Below are positions 10,057 through 24,003 of a stretch of DNA of 64,000 nucleotides, in pieces (positions within the stretch are counted from its first letter, which is position 1; the number at the start of each line of letters is the position of its first letter). Below the pieces are notes generated by a model. It had not been told where the DNA came from. It made no database searches and worked only from the letters and a program-made list of their open reading frames with translations. The DNA lies in NCBI RefSeq assembly GCF_012568845.1, contig NZ_CP046194.1, positions 327,078 to 391,077 on the forward strand, written 5' to 3'. The stretch comes from Enterobacteriaceae endosymbiont of Donacia cincticornis. Lineage in GTDB: Bacteria; Pseudomonadota; Gammaproteobacteria; Enterobacterales; Enterobacteriaceae. The translations under genes were made by a program, and so were the position numbers.

Positions 10057-11169
10057 ATGAATTCTCATATTTTAGCTTTTAAATGGCGTCCTTATTCATT
10101 TAATGACGTTGTTGGTCAAAATCATGTTATACAAGCTATAAAATATAGTTTATTAACTAAAAAAATTCATCCTGCTTGGATACTTTCAGGTAGTAGGGGT
10201 GTAGGTAAAACTACAATAGCAAGGATATTTGCTATGGGATTAAGTTGTTTACAAGGAATAACATCACATCCATGTGGATGTTGTGAAAATTGTATATCTA
10301 TAAAAAAAAATTCTTTTTTGGATTTAATTGAATTAGATTCAGCATCTAAGACAAAAGTAGAAGATATTAGAGAAATATTAGAAATAATTTATTATCCTCC
10401 TGTAAAAGGAAGATATAAAATATATATTTTTGATGAATTTCATATGTTATCTAAACATAGTTTTAATGCATTACTAAAAATAATAGAAGAACCTCCAAAA
10501 TATATAAAATTTATATTTGCAACAACAGAACTACAAAAAATACCATCTACAATATTATCTAGATGTATACAATTTAAATTAAAATTAATAGATGAAAATA
10601 TGATTTTCAATCAAATAAAAAATATTTTAAATAAAGAAAATTTTACATATGATGAAAATGCATTAAAAACTTTATCTATTGCTGCATGTGGTAGCATGCG
10701 TGATGCTTTAAATTTAACAGATCAATTAATATCTATGGGAGAATTAACTACAGAAAATATTAATTTAATGTTAGGATTAATAAAAAAAAAATATTTATTT
10801 TCATTAATAAAAAATTTTAAAGCACAAAAATATAATTTAATTTTTAATTTAATTAATAAAATATCTACTTTTAATGTTAACTGGATTAATTTGATAACAG
10901 AATTAATGATAATAATACATAACATTTTAAAAATTAATATTTTAGATAAAAACTGTAGTAATTTTTTATTAGATTTTAATTTTACAAAAAGTGAAATTTT
11001 ATTTTATAAAAAAATATTAAATAGATTTTCAGAAATTGAATTAAAATTTTTATATAATATTTTAAATACAGGAAAAAAAAATCTGTATTTATCTCCGAAT
11101 CCCAAAATAGGATTTGAAATGATTATATTGGAAATAATAATTTATTTTAAAAATAAAAGTAAAATATAA
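10057..11169 (+). CDS. dnaX: DNA polymerase III clamp-loader subunit DnaX, gamma-length only
   Basis: ATPase of the sliding-clamp loader. It shows Walker A GSRGVGKTT (45-53), zinc-finger cysteines C64, C73, C76 and C79, Walker B FDEFHML, and sensor 1 with the SRC arginine finger (ILSRC). At 370 residues it ends after the collar domain. E. coli tau has 643 residues and frameshift-made gamma 431, so the domains that bind DnaB and the polymerase are absent. The gene follows ffs by 30 bp; ybaB and recR, its E. coli downstream partners, are missing before htpG. Confidence 0.95.
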   Translation: MNSHILAFKWRPYSFNDVVGQNHVIQAIKYSLLTKKIHPAWILSGSRGVGKTTIARIFAMGLSCLQGITSHPCGCCENCISIKKNSFLDLIELDSASKTKVEDIREILEIIYYPPVKGRYKIYIFDEFHMLSKHSFNALLKIIEEPPKYIKFIFATTELQKIPSTILSRCIQFKLKLIDENMIFNQIKNILNKENFTYDENALKTLSIAACGSMRDALNLTDQLISMGELTTENINLMLGLIKKKYLFSLIKNFKAQKYNLIFNLINKISTFNVNWINLITELMIIIHNILKINILDKNCSNFLLDFNFTKSEILFYKKILNRFSEIELKFLYNILNTGKKNLYLSPNPKIGFEMIILEIIIYFKNKSKI

Positions 11170-11286
11170 AAAATTTTATGAATTAAATACTTTTATATAT
11201 ATAAAAATTATTTTTTATTATTGTATTTTATAATATACAAATATATATACTTATTAAATATTTATATAAAAAAGAGTAATATAATT

Positions 11287-13170
11287 ATGAAAAAAAGAGA
11301 AACACTAAGTTTTCAATCTGAAGTAAAACAATTATTAAATTTGATGATTCATTCACTTTATTCAAATAAAGAAATTTTTTTAAGAGAATTAATATCTAAT
11401 GCTTCTGATGCTGTAGATAAATTAAAATTTCAAGCTTTGTCAAAACCAAATCTATATGAAAATAATTCAATATTAAAGGTACAAATTTCTATAGACAAGA
11501 AAAAAAGATTAATTATTATTAATGATAATGGTATCGGGATGACTCGTAACGAAGTTATTGAAAATTTAGGTACAATTGCTAAATCTGGTACTAAAGATTT
11601 TATTAAATCTTTAAATTTATCTTCAAATAATAAAACAGAATTAAATACACAATTAATAGGTCAATTCGGTGTAGGATTTTATTCAGCTTTTATAGTAGCT
11701 GATAAAGTTATAGTAAAAACTAGAGCTGCTGGTAAAACTATAGATGAAGGTGTTTTTTGGGAATCTACAGGAGAAGGAAATTATCATATATCTAATATTA
11801 ATAAAGAATTTAGAGGAACTGAAATTATACTACATATACGTCCAAAATATGATGAATTTTTAGACACATGGCGTATCAAAACAATAATAAGTAAATATTC
11901 AGAGCACATTTCTTTACCTATAGAAATAGAAATGTATAATGAAAAGGAAAAAAAATATTATTGGGAACAAGTTAATAAAGCACAAGCTCTTTGGTTACGT
12001 AATAAAACAGATATTAGTGAAAATGAATACAAAGAATTTTACAAACAATTAACATATGATAGTACTGATCCAATGATTTGGATTCATAATCATGTAGAAG
12101 GTAAACAAGAATATATTAGTTTATTATATATTCCTTCTACTATCCCATGGGATATACGTAATCGTGATTATAAAAATGGATTAAAATTATATGTGCAAAG
12201 AGTTTTTATTATGGAAGATGCAGAACAATTATTACCTAAATATTTAAGATTTATGAGAGGTTTAGTTGATTCTAATGATTTACCTTTAAATATTTCAAGA
12301 GAAATTTTACAAAAAAATAGTATTATTCATAATATGAAGGTTACATTAACAAAAAAAGTTCTTAATATGTTAATGAATCTTACTAAAGATTCAAAAAAAT
12401 ATAATAATTTTTGGGAAAAATATGGTTTAATTTTTAAAGAAGGTCCGGCAGAAGATATAAGAAATAAAAATATAATTATTAAATTATTACGCTTTGCTTC
12501 AACATTTAATAATAATTCAAAACAAAATGTATCTTTAGATGACTATGTTAAAAGAATGATAAAAGGACAAAAAAAAATATATTTTTTAACATCAGATAAC
12601 TATCTTTCTGCTAAAAGCAGTCCTCATTTAGAATTTTTTTATCAAAAAGGAATAGAAGTATTATTATTAATAGATCATATTGATGAATGGATGATGAGTT
12701 ATATTAATGAATTTGAAGGAAAAAAATTTCAATCTATTAGTAAACAAGATGATTCATTAGATGAATTTATTAAAAATAAAAATCATATTATAGAAGATAA
12801 AATAAAAGAAGAATTTAAACCGTTTTTAAAAAAAATACAAAATTTATTAGGTAATAAAATAAAAAAAGTAAAATTAACTAGTAGATTAATTAATACTCCT
12901 GCTATTGTTACTACTGATTTAAATGAAATGAGTACACAAATGGCAAAATTATTTGCAGCTGCAGGACAAGAAACTCCAAAAATAAAATATAATTTTGAAT
13001 TAAATCCAAATCATGTTCTAATTAAAAAAATATTAGTAATTAAAGATGAAGAATATTTTGCTGAATTTGTTAATCTATTATTAGATGAAGCTATTTTAGC
13101 GGAAAAAGGTACATTAGAAAATCCAAATAAATTTATTGATCGTATAAATAAATTTTTATCTAAAATTTAA
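11287..13170 (+). CDS. htpG: Chaperone HtpG (Hsp90 family)
   Basis: ATP-dependent homodimeric chaperone. I start at the ATG at 11287 ([17 protein letters not shown]), which matches the family; the frame is open 66 bases further upstream without homology. That gives 627 residues (624 in E. coli). GHKL ATPase motifs are present: [20 protein letters not shown] and [11 protein letters not shown]. The middle domain ([15 protein letters not shown], with the catalytic Arg) and the C-terminal dimerisation domain ([14 protein letters not shown]) are intact. A strong terminator follows. Confidence 0.97.
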   Translation: MKKRETLSFQSEVKQLLNLMIHSLYSNKEIFLRELISNASDAVDKLKFQALSKPNLYENNSILKVQISIDKKKRLIIINDNGIGMTRNEVIENLGTIAKSGTKDFIKSLNLSSNNKTELNTQLIGQFGVGFYSAFIVADKVIVKTRAAGKTIDEGVFWESTGEGNYHISNINKEFRGTEIILHIRPKYDEFLDTWRIKTIISKYSEHISLPIEIEMYNEKEKKYYWEQVNKAQALWLRNKTDISENEYKEFYKQLTYDSTDPMIWIHNHVEGKQEYISLLYIPSTIPWDIRNRDYKNGLKLYVQRVFIMEDAEQLLPKYLRFMRGLVDSNDLPLNISREILQKNSIIHNMKVTLTKKVLNMLMNLTKDSKKYNNFWEKYGLIFKEGPAEDIRNKNIIIKLLRFASTFNNNSKQNVSLDDYVKRMIKGQKKIYFLTSDNYLSAKSSPHLEFFYQKGIEVLLLIDHIDEWMMSYINEFEGKKFQSISKQDDSLDEFIKNKNHIIEDKIKEEFKPFLKKIQNLLGNKIKKVKLTSRLINTPAIVTTDLNEMSTQMAKLFAAAGQETPKIKYNFELNPNHVLIKKILVIKDEEYFAEFVNLLLDEAILAEKGTLENPNKFIDRINKFLSKI

Positions 13171-13180
13171 ACATGATGTA

Positions 13181-13221
13181 GATAAGATAATTATAAAAAT
13201 TAATTATCTTATCTTTTTTTT
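13181..13221 (+). terminator. Rho-independent terminator after htpG
   Basis: A perfect 13-bp stem (13181-13193 with 13201-13213, loop of 7) is followed directly by eight T residues. This is the clearest intrinsic terminator in the window and lies 11 bp after the htpG stop. Confidence 0.85.
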
Positions 13222-13397
13222 AAATATATTTTAGTATTTTAAATATTTTTTTTAAAATAAACTATTTACTATTTTAAAAAATACTTTTATGATTTAATTA
13301 AAATATTTATAATATAAAAATTTGTATAAATGTATGTCTTATTGTTTTTTAAAAATAAGAATTTTATTCACAATAATAATAAATTATTAATAAAAAA

Positions 13398-13925
13398 ATG
13401 GCAAAAAAAAGAAATATATTTTTAATAGGCCCTATGGGAGCTGGTAAAAGTACAATTGGTCGTCATCTAGCAAATTTATTAAAAATGGATTTTTTTGATT
13501 CAGATCAAGAAATTGAACATCGTACAGGTGCAGATATAAATTGGGTATTTGATGTAGAAGGAGAAAAAGGTTTTAGAAAACGTGAAAAAAAAATTATTGA
13601 TGAAATTACTAAAAAACAGGGAATTGTATTAGCTACAGGAGGAGGTTCTATTCAATCTAAAGAAGTTAGAAAAATTCTTTCATCCAGAGGAATTGTTGTA
13701 TATCTTAAAACTACTATAGAAAAACAATTAATTAGAACTAAAAGAGATAAAAAACGTCCTTTATTAAAAAATAAACAGCATGAATTAGCTAAAGAAATTT
13801 TAGAAGATTTAGCTAAAAAAAGAAATCATTTATATACTGAAATAGCTGATATTATAATTAAAACAGATAAACAAAGTGCTAAAGTTGTTGCTAGTCAACT
13901 TATTAATTTATTAGAAAAAAATTAA
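13398..13925 (+). CDS. aroK: Shikimate kinase
   Basis: Phosphorylates shikimate at O3 in the chorismate pathway. It has 175 residues (173 in E. coli) and is one of the best conserved proteins here. The P-loop GPMGAGKST is at residues 11-19, followed by the shikimate-binding DSDQEIE and GGGS and the lid RDKKRPLL. The first gene of aroK-aroB-rpe-trpS, it has no clear ribosome site; about 175 bp of AT-rich DNA after the htpG terminator must hold its promoter. Confidence 0.98.
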   Translation: MAKKRNIFLIGPMGAGKSTIGRHLANLLKMDFFDSDQEIEHRTGADINWVFDVEGEKGFRKREKKIIDEITKKQGIVLATGGGSIQSKEVRKILSSRGIVVYLKTTIEKQLIRTKRDKKRPLLKNKQHELAKEILEDLAKKRNHLYTEIADIIIKTDKQSAKVVASQLINLLEKN

Positions 13926-13968
13926 TTTTATTAATTTTTTTAAATGTAAAGAAAGGATAATAATATAT

Positions 13969-15066
13969 ATGGAAAAAACCATTTCAATTTCAACAAAAAA
14001 AAATAATTATCCTATTATTATAAATTTTAATTTATTTGATAAAAAAATATTTTTTCCCTTTCTTAAGAAAGGTGATAGTATTATGATTGTTACTAATCAA
14101 AAGGTTTTTTCTTTATATTTTAAAAAAATATTTAATCAATTTGATAATATTGGTCTTAAAATTGATTATATTATTCTCCCTGATGGTGAAAAATATAAAA
14201 CATTAATTACTGTCAATATGATTTTTACAACATTACTTAAAAATTTACATAATAGAGATACTACATTAGTTGCATTAGGAGGGGGAGTTATAGGAGATAT
14301 AACTGGATTTGCTGCTTCTATTTATCAAAGAGGTGTAAAGTATATACAAATACCTACTACTTTGTTATCACAAGTAGATTCTTCTATCGGAGGTAAAACA
14401 GCTGTAAATCATGATTTAGGGAAAAATATGATTGGTAGTTTTTATCAACCTAATATTGTAATAATTAATTTAAGTTGTTTGTATACTTTATCTCAAAGAG
14501 AATTTTCAGCTGGAATAGCTGAAGTTATAAAATATAGCATTATTTTTGATAAAAAATTTTTTTCTTGGTTAGAAAATAATATAACTAAGTTATTTACTTT
14601 AAATAAAGATAAAATTTTTTATTGTATTAATAAATGTTGTAAATTAAAAGCAAAAATAGTTTATGAAGATGAATATGAAAATAATCAAAGAGCATTATTA
14701 AATTTAGGTCATACATATGCTCATGCTATAGAAGCAGAATTAGGATATGGTAAATGGTTACATGGAGAAGCTGTAGCAGTAGGTATTGTTATTGCATCTG
14801 TAATATCTAAAGAATTAAATTTATTAAATAATTTTGATGTAATAAAAATTATTAATTTATTAAAACAATATAAATTACCTACTAAATTACCATCAAATAT
14901 AGATGTAAATAAACTTTTAAAACATATTTATAAAGATAAAAAAGTTAAAAAAAAACAGATTAATATTATTCTACCAGTTAGAATTGGTAAAGTTATTATA
15001 TATAATAATATATCTGAGAAAATAATTATTAATGCTATTAATAGTAATAAAAATTTATTATTTTAA
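13969..15066 (+). CDS. aroB: 3-dehydroquinate synthase
   Basis: Second enzyme of the shikimate pathway, a Zn- and NAD-dependent cyclase. It has 365 residues (362 in E. coli). The NAD-binding LGGGVIGDITGFAAS and the substrate/zinc blocks QVDSSIGGKTAVNH, LNLGHTYAHAIE and WLHGEAVAVG are intact. AAAGGA precedes the ATG, and it is 43 bp after aroK. damX and dam, which follow in E. coli, are gone, so rpe comes next. Confidence 0.97.
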   Translation: MEKTISISTKKNNYPIIINFNLFDKKIFFPFLKKGDSIMIVTNQKVFSLYFKKIFNQFDNIGLKIDYIILPDGEKYKTLITVNMIFTTLLKNLHNRDTTLVALGGGVIGDITGFAASIYQRGVKYIQIPTTLLSQVDSSIGGKTAVNHDLGKNMIGSFYQPNIVIINLSCLYTLSQREFSAGIAEVIKYSIIFDKKFFSWLENNITKLFTLNKDKIFYCINKCCKLKAKIVYEDEYENNQRALLNLGHTYAHAIEAELGYGKWLHGEAVAVGIVIASVISKELNLLNNFDVIKIINLLKQYKLPTKLPSNIDVNKLLKHIYKDKKVKKKQINIILPVRIGKVIIYNNISEKIIINAINSNKNLLF

Positions 15067-15109
15067 ATTATTAGTATATAATAAAATTATATTTATGTTT
15101 TTTTATAAA

Positions 15110-15772
15110 ATGAAAAATATTTTGATTGCTGCATCTATTTTATCTGCTAATTTTGCATATTTAGGAAAAGAAATTAAAGATGTACTTAAAGCAGGAGCTG
15201 ATATAATACATTTTGATGTGATGGATAACCATTATGTACCTAATTTAACTATTGGACCTTTAGTTTTAAAATCTTTAAGAAACTATGGAATAAAATCTAT
15301 AATAGATGTACATTTAATGACCAAACCAGTAGATGATTTAATAATTAAATTTGCACAATCAGGTGCTGATATTATTACTTTACATCCAGAAAGTTCTTAT
15401 CATTTAGATAAAAGTATTTCTTTAATTAAGAGTTATGGATGCAAAGCTGGTTTAGCTTTAAATCCTTCCACATCTTTATGTTATTTAGATTATCTTTTTC
15501 ATAAGTTAGATACAATTTTAATTATGTCTGTTAATCCTGGTTTTGAAGGACAAAAATTTTTAAATCATATTTATGATAAAATTATTAAAATTAAACAAAT
15601 TATTAAAAAAAAAAATATTTTATTAGAAGTAGATGGAGGTATTAATATTAATAATATAAAAAAAATTGCTCTTGCTGGAGCAGATATTCTTGTTATAGGG
15701 TCAGCTATATTTAAAAATTCATTATCATATTATGATACTATTCAAAATTTAAAATTGAAATTAAGTACATAA
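15110..15772 (+). CDS. rpe: Ribulose-phosphate 3-epimerase
   Basis: Interconverts ribulose 5-phosphate and xylulose 5-phosphate in the pentose phosphate pathway. I start at the ATG at 15110 (MKNILIAASILSANFAYLG), which matches the E. coli start; the frame is open further upstream, overlapping aroB, without homology. The product is 220 residues. The metal ligands lie in HFDVMDNHY, DVHLMT and EVDGGI. No ribosome site is obvious, and an ATG at 15095 is an alternative. The gph gene that separates rpe and trpS in E. coli is lost. Confidence 0.96.
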   Translation: MKNILIAASILSANFAYLGKEIKDVLKAGADIIHFDVMDNHYVPNLTIGPLVLKSLRNYGIKSIIDVHLMTKPVDDLIIKFAQSGADIITLHPESSYHLDKSISLIKSYGCKAGLALNPSTSLCYLDYLFHKLDTILIMSVNPGFEGQKFLNHIYDKIIKIKQIIKKKNILLEVDGGININNIKKIALAGADILVIGSAIFKNSLSYYDTIQNLKLKLST

Positions 15773-15807
15773 TCTAAAAAAAATTAAAAAAAAATTTTTA
15801 TATAATT

Positions 15808-16812
15808 ATGAAAAAAAAAATAGTATTTAGTGGGATTCAACCTACTGGTTTATTGACTATAGGAAATTATATTGGGGCATTAAGTCAATGGAAAAAATTA
15901 CAAAAAAAATATTTTTGTATTTATTGTATAGCTGATTTACATGCTTTAACTATTTACCAAAAAGAAAATGTTTTAAATAAAAATATATTAGATACTCTAT
16001 CTGTTTGTTTAGCCTCTGGTATTGATCCTAAAAAAAATATTATTTTTATACAATCTCATGTTTCTCAACATACTCAATTAAATTGGATTTTAAATTGTTT
16101 TACGAATTTTGGTGTTTTAAAAAGAATGACACAATTTAAAAAAAAAATTCATCTAAATAAAAATATTAATGCTGGATTATTTAGTTATCCCATTTTAATG
16201 GCAGCAGATATATTATTATATCAAACATATAAAGTACCTGTAGGAAAAGATCAAATTCAACATATTGAATTAGTTAGAGACATTGCATATCGTTTTAATA
16301 AAACGTATGGGAAAAAAATATTTACAATTCCCAAAAAAAAATTACATGAAAATTATGGTTCATGTATAATGTCATTGTTATCTCCTATGACAAAAATGTC
16401 TAAATCTGATGATAATAAAAATAACATAATTACTTTATTTGATAGTGATTTAACAATCAGAAAAAAAATTCAACATGCAGTTACTGATTCTGATAATCCA
16501 CCTAATATAAAATTTGATTTAAAAAATAAACCAGGAATTTCTAATTTACTTATTATATTATCTAATATAACTGAAATATCTATACAAAAATTAGAATATT
16601 ATTTCTATAAAAAAAATTATCATGATTTAAAAGAATTTATTATTTTCAATTTATGTTTTTTCCTAAAAAAATTTAGAAAAAAATTTTTTCTTTATAGAAA
16701 AAATGAAACTTTGTTAAAAAGTATTATAATTAATGGAGCACAAAAAGCGGAAAAATATGCTAAAAGTACTTTAAAAAAAGTACATAATATAATCGGATTA
16801 AATATTAAATAA
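15808..16812 (+). CDS. trpS: Tryptophanyl-tRNA synthetase
   Basis: Class I synthetase that charges tRNA-Trp. It has 334 residues, as in E. coli. The HIGH-type motif is TIGN in PTGLLTIGNYIGAL, and the signature KMSKS is in MTKMSKSDDN. PVGKDQIQHIELVRDIA is the conserved tryptophan/adenylate segment. It is the last gene of the aroK-aroB-rpe-trpS run; its stop is 2 bp from the stop of the convergent crp, and no terminator is visible between them. Confidence 0.97.
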   Translation: MKKKIVFSGIQPTGLLTIGNYIGALSQWKKLQKKYFCIYCIADLHALTIYQKENVLNKNILDTLSVCLASGIDPKKNIIFIQSHVSQHTQLNWILNCFTNFGVLKRMTQFKKKIHLNKNINAGLFSYPILMAADILLYQTYKVPVGKDQIQHIELVRDIAYRFNKTYGKKIFTIPKKKLHENYGSCIMSLLSPMTKMSKSDDNKNNIITLFDSDLTIRKKIQHAVTDSDNPPNIKFDLKNKPGISNLLIILSNITEISIQKLEYYFYKKNYHDLKEFIIFNLCFFLKKFRKKFFLYRKNETLLKSIIINGAQKAEKYAKSTLKKVHNIIGLNIK

Positions 16813-16814
16813 AT

Positions 16815-17444
16815 TTATCTTGTTCCATATACAACAATTGTTTTACCATGAGCATAAATTAAATTACGGTTTTTTAAAATTTTAAGTGTACGTCCTACAG
16901 TTTCTCGAGAACAACCAACTATTTTACTTATTTCTTGCCGAGTTATTTTAATTTGCATTCCATCTGGATGTGTAATTGCATCTGGAGATTTAGCTAAATT
17001 TAGTAATGTTTTAGAAATTCTATGAGTAACATCTAAAAAAGCTAAATTACTAATTTTTTTAAATGTAATTTGTAACTTATTAACAATTTGTGAAGAAATT
17101 TTCATGATAATATCATGATTAATTTTAATTAAATTAAAAAAATTTTTATATGAAATTTTTGCTAATTCACATTCTGTTCTTAATTTAAATAATGTAATTT
17201 CTTTATAAGAATTATTAAAAATTCCATTTTCACCAACAAAACTACCTGCATTTAAATAATTAAGTATTATTTCTTTGCCATTTTTATTTTTAATAGAAAC
17301 AACGATACTCCCTTTTAATATATAATATAAATTTTTAGAAATATCTCCTTGTTTTATTAAAATCATTTTAGCAGGGTATTTATTAATATTACAATAAGAA
17401 AGAAACCACTCTAAAGTAGAATCTTTTTGTAACTGAAAAAACAT
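16815..17444 (-). CDS. crp: CRP-type regulator with altered cAMP pocket
   Basis: Global transcription regulator of the CRP/FNR family. It has 209 residues, aligning without gaps to mature E. coli CRP. The recognition helix SRETVGR (179-185, with R180, E181, R185) and activating region 1 (THPDG, 158-162) are identical. In the cAMP domain E72 and T127 remain, but R82 is E, S83 is I and S128 is F. The hinge has H141 for G and S144 for A. Activating region 2 residues H19, H21 and K101 are all Asn. GAAGGATAAT precedes the ATG. It lies 100 bp after the tRNA cluster, where tufB sits in E. coli. It probably binds DNA, but may not respond to cAMP. Confidence 0.95.
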   Translation of the reverse strand: MFFQLQKDSTLEWFLSYCNINKYPAKMILIKQGDISKNLYYILKGSIVVSIKNKNGKEIILNYLNAGSFVGENGIFNNSYKEITLFKLRTECELAKISYKNFFNLIKINHDIIMKISSQIVNKLQITFKKISNLAFLDVTHRISKTLLNLAKSPDAITHPDGMQIKITRQEISKIVGCSRETVGRTLKILKNRNLIYAHGKTIVVYGTR

Positions 17445-17505
17445 TAGTAATTATCCTTCTACTATCTTTTATTTTTATAAAATTAATAAAAAATTTTTTT
17501 CTATA

Positions 17506-17530
17506 TAAAATATTGGTATTTAATATTTTA
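17506..17530 (-). terminator. Possible hairpin between the tRNA cluster and crp
   Basis: A 9-bp perfect A/T stem (17506-17514 with 17522-17530) lies just downstream of tRNA-Thr(GGT). No immediate T run follows on the minus strand, so it may be a processing hairpin or a weak terminator. If it does not terminate, crp could be read from the stable-RNA operon. Confidence 0.3.
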
Positions 17531-17543
17531 TGTAGCATAAGTA

Positions 17544-17616
17544 TGCTGATACCCAGAATTGAACTGGGACCTTCATTCTTACCAAGAATGTGCTCTACCT
17601 AGTAAGCTATATCAGC
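17544..17616 (-). tRNA. thrT: tRNA-Thr (anticodon GGT)
   Basis: Complete cloverleaf with a 7-bp acceptor GCTGATA/TATCAGC and discriminator A. The anticodon loop CTTGGTA reads ACC and ACT codons. CCA is not encoded (TAC follows). It is last of four tRNAs in the same order as E. coli thrU-tyrU-glyT-thrT. Confidence 0.96.
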
Positions 17617-17661
17617 TAAAAATATAAATAATATTTATATTTTATATTAAAAATTTATTAG

Positions 17662-17732
17662 AGCAGACAACGGGAATCGAACCCGTATTTTTAGCTTGGA
17701 AGGCTAAAGTAATACCATTATACGATATCTGC
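17662..17732 (-). tRNA. glyT: tRNA-Gly (anticodon TCC)
   Basis: Acceptor GCAGATA pairs with TGTCTGC, including one T-G wobble; the discriminator is T, as in E. coli glyT. The anticodon loop CTTCCAA gives TCC. The D-loop is one base shorter than in E. coli. CCA is not encoded. Confidence 0.95.
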
Positions 17733-17773
17733 TATATATTAAATTATAATACTATATTTTTATAAAAAAATTT

Positions 17774-17855
17774 TGGTGGGAGAAGGATTCGAACCTTCGA
17801 AGTCTATGACGACAGATTTACAGTCTGCTCCCTTTAACCACTTGGGTATCCCACC
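17774..17855 (-). tRNA. tyrU: tRNA-Tyr (anticodon GTA)
   Basis: Class II tRNA with a long variable arm, acceptor GGTGGGA and anticodon loop CTGTAAA. The discriminator is A, and CCA is not encoded. The arm and T-stem are G/C-richer than the flanking DNA. Confidence 0.96.
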
Positions 17856-17899
17856 GTTTTAATATTAAAAAAAAATATAAAGTGTTGTAAAATATACAA

Positions 17900-17972
<73 letters not shown>

Positions 17973-18040
17973 ATATTTAATTTATTTAAATATTTTATAT
18001 ATAATATATTTTAAAAAAAATTAAATTATTTTTACTTTTA

Positions 18041-18157
18041 TCCTGGTATTTACCTACTCTCACATGAGGAAACCTCACACTACCATTGGCACTACAATGT
18101 TTCACTTCTGAGTTCGGAATGGATTCAGGTGGTACCATTGCGTTATTTATACCAGGA
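18041..18157 (-). rRNA. rrf: 5S ribosomal RNA
   Basis: About 117 nt. The terminal stem is TCCTGGTAT with ATACCAGGA, and the conserved ACCGAACTC-type loop appears as TCCGAACTCAGAAGTGAA. It lies 50 bp after 23S and is followed by tRNA-Thr(TGT). Ends were set by stem pairing and may be off by a few bases. Confidence 0.95.
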
Positions 18158-18206
18158 TTTTACTAAATATTACTTAATAATTTAATCTAAACGATTCTGG
18201 TGTTGT

Positions 18207-21141
<2,935 letters not shown>

Positions 21142-21244
21142 TTACAACCCACAATCGTCTAAATATTTTAAACAAATTTTATAACAAAATTTGTTATTTA
21201 ATTAATATTTATTAAATTTTTATTTCCTAATTTTTAAAAAACTT

Positions 21245-21266
21245 AAAAAACTTTTGAGGGCACTCT
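21245..21266 (-). repeat. Downstream arm of the 16S precursor stem
   Basis: This arm is a perfect 22-base reverse complement of 22944-22965 upstream of 16S, and weaker pairing continues inward. It fits the RNase III processing stem that loops out 16S in enterobacterial pre-rRNA. It lies in the 16S-23S spacer, about 146 bp long, which contains no tRNA. Confidence 0.8.
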
Positions 21267-21287
21267 TCTTTAAGAGAACTTTGAAAG

Positions 21288-22867
<1,580 letters not shown>

Positions 22868-22943
22868 TATATAAATAATTAACAAAATAAATTTATAAAT
22901 TCTATTTTAAATAAATTTACAAATTTAATACTCTCTTTTAAAG

Positions 22944-22965
22944 AGAGTGCCCTCAAAAGTTTTTT
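22944..22965 (-). repeat. Upstream arm of the 16S precursor stem
   Basis: Perfect 22-base complement of 21245-21266. A small self-complementary hairpin (ACTCTC...GAGAGT, 22930-22948) overlaps its inner end. In the transcript the arm lies about 75 nt before mature 16S. Confidence 0.8.
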
Positions 22966-22970
22966 ATAAA

Positions 22971-22983
22971 TTTTTAAAGAACT
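22971..22983 (-). promoter_or_regulatory. boxA-like antitermination element in the rRNA leader
   Basis: On the minus strand this reads AGTTCTTTAAAAA, close to the E. coli rrn boxA core TGCTCTTTAACAA. It sits between the promoter and the 16S processing stem, where boxA is expected for NusB/S10 binding. boxB and boxC were not recognised. Confidence 0.55.
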
Positions 22984-23001
22984 ACAGAATTAATAACTAT
23001 T

Positions 23002-23029
23002 ATATTACATCCATATAACAAATAGTCAA
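23002..23029 (-). promoter_or_regulatory. Probable rRNA operon promoter
   Basis: On the minus strand TTGACT (23024-23029) and TAATAT (23002-23007) are 16 bp apart. They are preceded by a run of A/T that could act as an UP element (23030-23061). A TATAAT overlaps 3 bases further on but at poor spacing. Only one promoter is visible, against tandem P1 and P2 in E. coli. Confidence 0.6.
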
Positions 23030-23061
23030 GTGTTTTATTTTAATTTTTTTTTAAAAAAAGT

Positions 23062-23874
23062 TTATATTTTAAATTTTTTAAAAATATGAAAATTCATATT
23101 TTTAAAAATATTTTTTATTCTATTTGTATCTTTATTTTTTTTTGTATAGTAAAGAATATTTTTTTTTATATTTAGTAAATTTTTATTATATTGAATTAAT
23201 TTTTTAAATTTATCAATAATATATTTTTTTGAATCTAAAAAATATATATTTTTAGGAAAAATAATTTTTAATTCATCCTTGATTAAAGGAAAATGAGTAC
23301 AACCTAATATAATAGTATCAGGAAATATTTTTAATTTATACCAAGAAAAAAAAATTTTTTTTATTTCACTTAATATAATTTTATCTCCCAATAATTTTCG
23401 TTCTGCTAAAAAAACTAATTTAGGAGATGATATCATTTTTATCATATATTTTTTTTTTAATAAATATATTTTATTTCGTATTTTATAATTTTGTAATGTA
23501 GTATTTGTAGCTAAAAAACCAATTACTTGGTTTTTTGTTTTTGCAATAGCTAAATTAATTACAGGAGTAACACCAATAATAGGAAAATTAAAATATTTTT
23601 TTAATTCAGGTAAACTTGTAATACTAGCCGTATTACATGCTATAATAGCTAATGAAATATTATGAAATAGTGAAATTTTTTGTAAAATTTTAATTAAACG
23701 TTGTAAAATAAAATTTTTTGATTTATTTCCATATGGAAAATATTTATTATCTAAAAGATAGATAAAATTTATATTTAAAAAAATATTTTTGATATAATTA
23801 AATATTGTAATACCACCTAATCCAGAATCAAAAATAAAAATAGTAGTTTGTAATGTTAAAATTTTTTTTTTCAT
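23062..23874 (-). CDS. murI: Glutamate racemase
   Basis: Supplies D-glutamate for peptidoglycan. It has 270 residues (285 in E. coli). IFDSGLGG (with Asp16), Cys80 in ACNTAS and Cys192 in GCTHFPLI provide the acid-base cysteine pair. The C-terminus is lysine- and asparagine-rich. AGGA lies 5 bases before the ATG. It precedes the rRNA operon as in E. coli. Its retention, with murJ below, suggests that the cell still makes some cell wall. Confidence 0.95.
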   Translation of the reverse strand: MKKKILTLQTTIFIFDSGLGGITIFNYIKNIFLNINFIYLLDNKYFPYGNKSKNFILQRLIKILQKISLFHNISLAIIACNTASITSLPELKKYFNFPIIGVTPVINLAIAKTKNQVIGFLATNTTLQNYKIRNKIYLLKKKYMIKMISSPKLVFLAERKLLGDKIILSEIKKIFFSWYKLKIFPDTIILGCTHFPLIKDELKIIFPKNIYFLDSKKYIIDKFKKLIQYNKNLLNIKKNILYYTKKNKDTNRIKNIFKNMNFHIFKKFKI

Positions 23875-24003
23875 AAAAATCCTAATTTATTGCATTTTAT
23901 ATATTAAAATATTTAATTTTCAATATTATATAATATATAGTATTTATTTAAATGAATAAATTTGTTTTTAAAAACATCTAAATTAAAATTATATAATAAA
24001 ATT

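Noticed and set aside
10722..10925. Open frame of 67 codons on the minus strand
   Set aside because: Antisense to dnaX, with no independent support.
21142..21287. A tRNA gene in the 16S-23S spacer
   Set aside because: I looked for Glu, Ile or Ala tRNA in both strands of this short spacer and found only the processing-stem arms.
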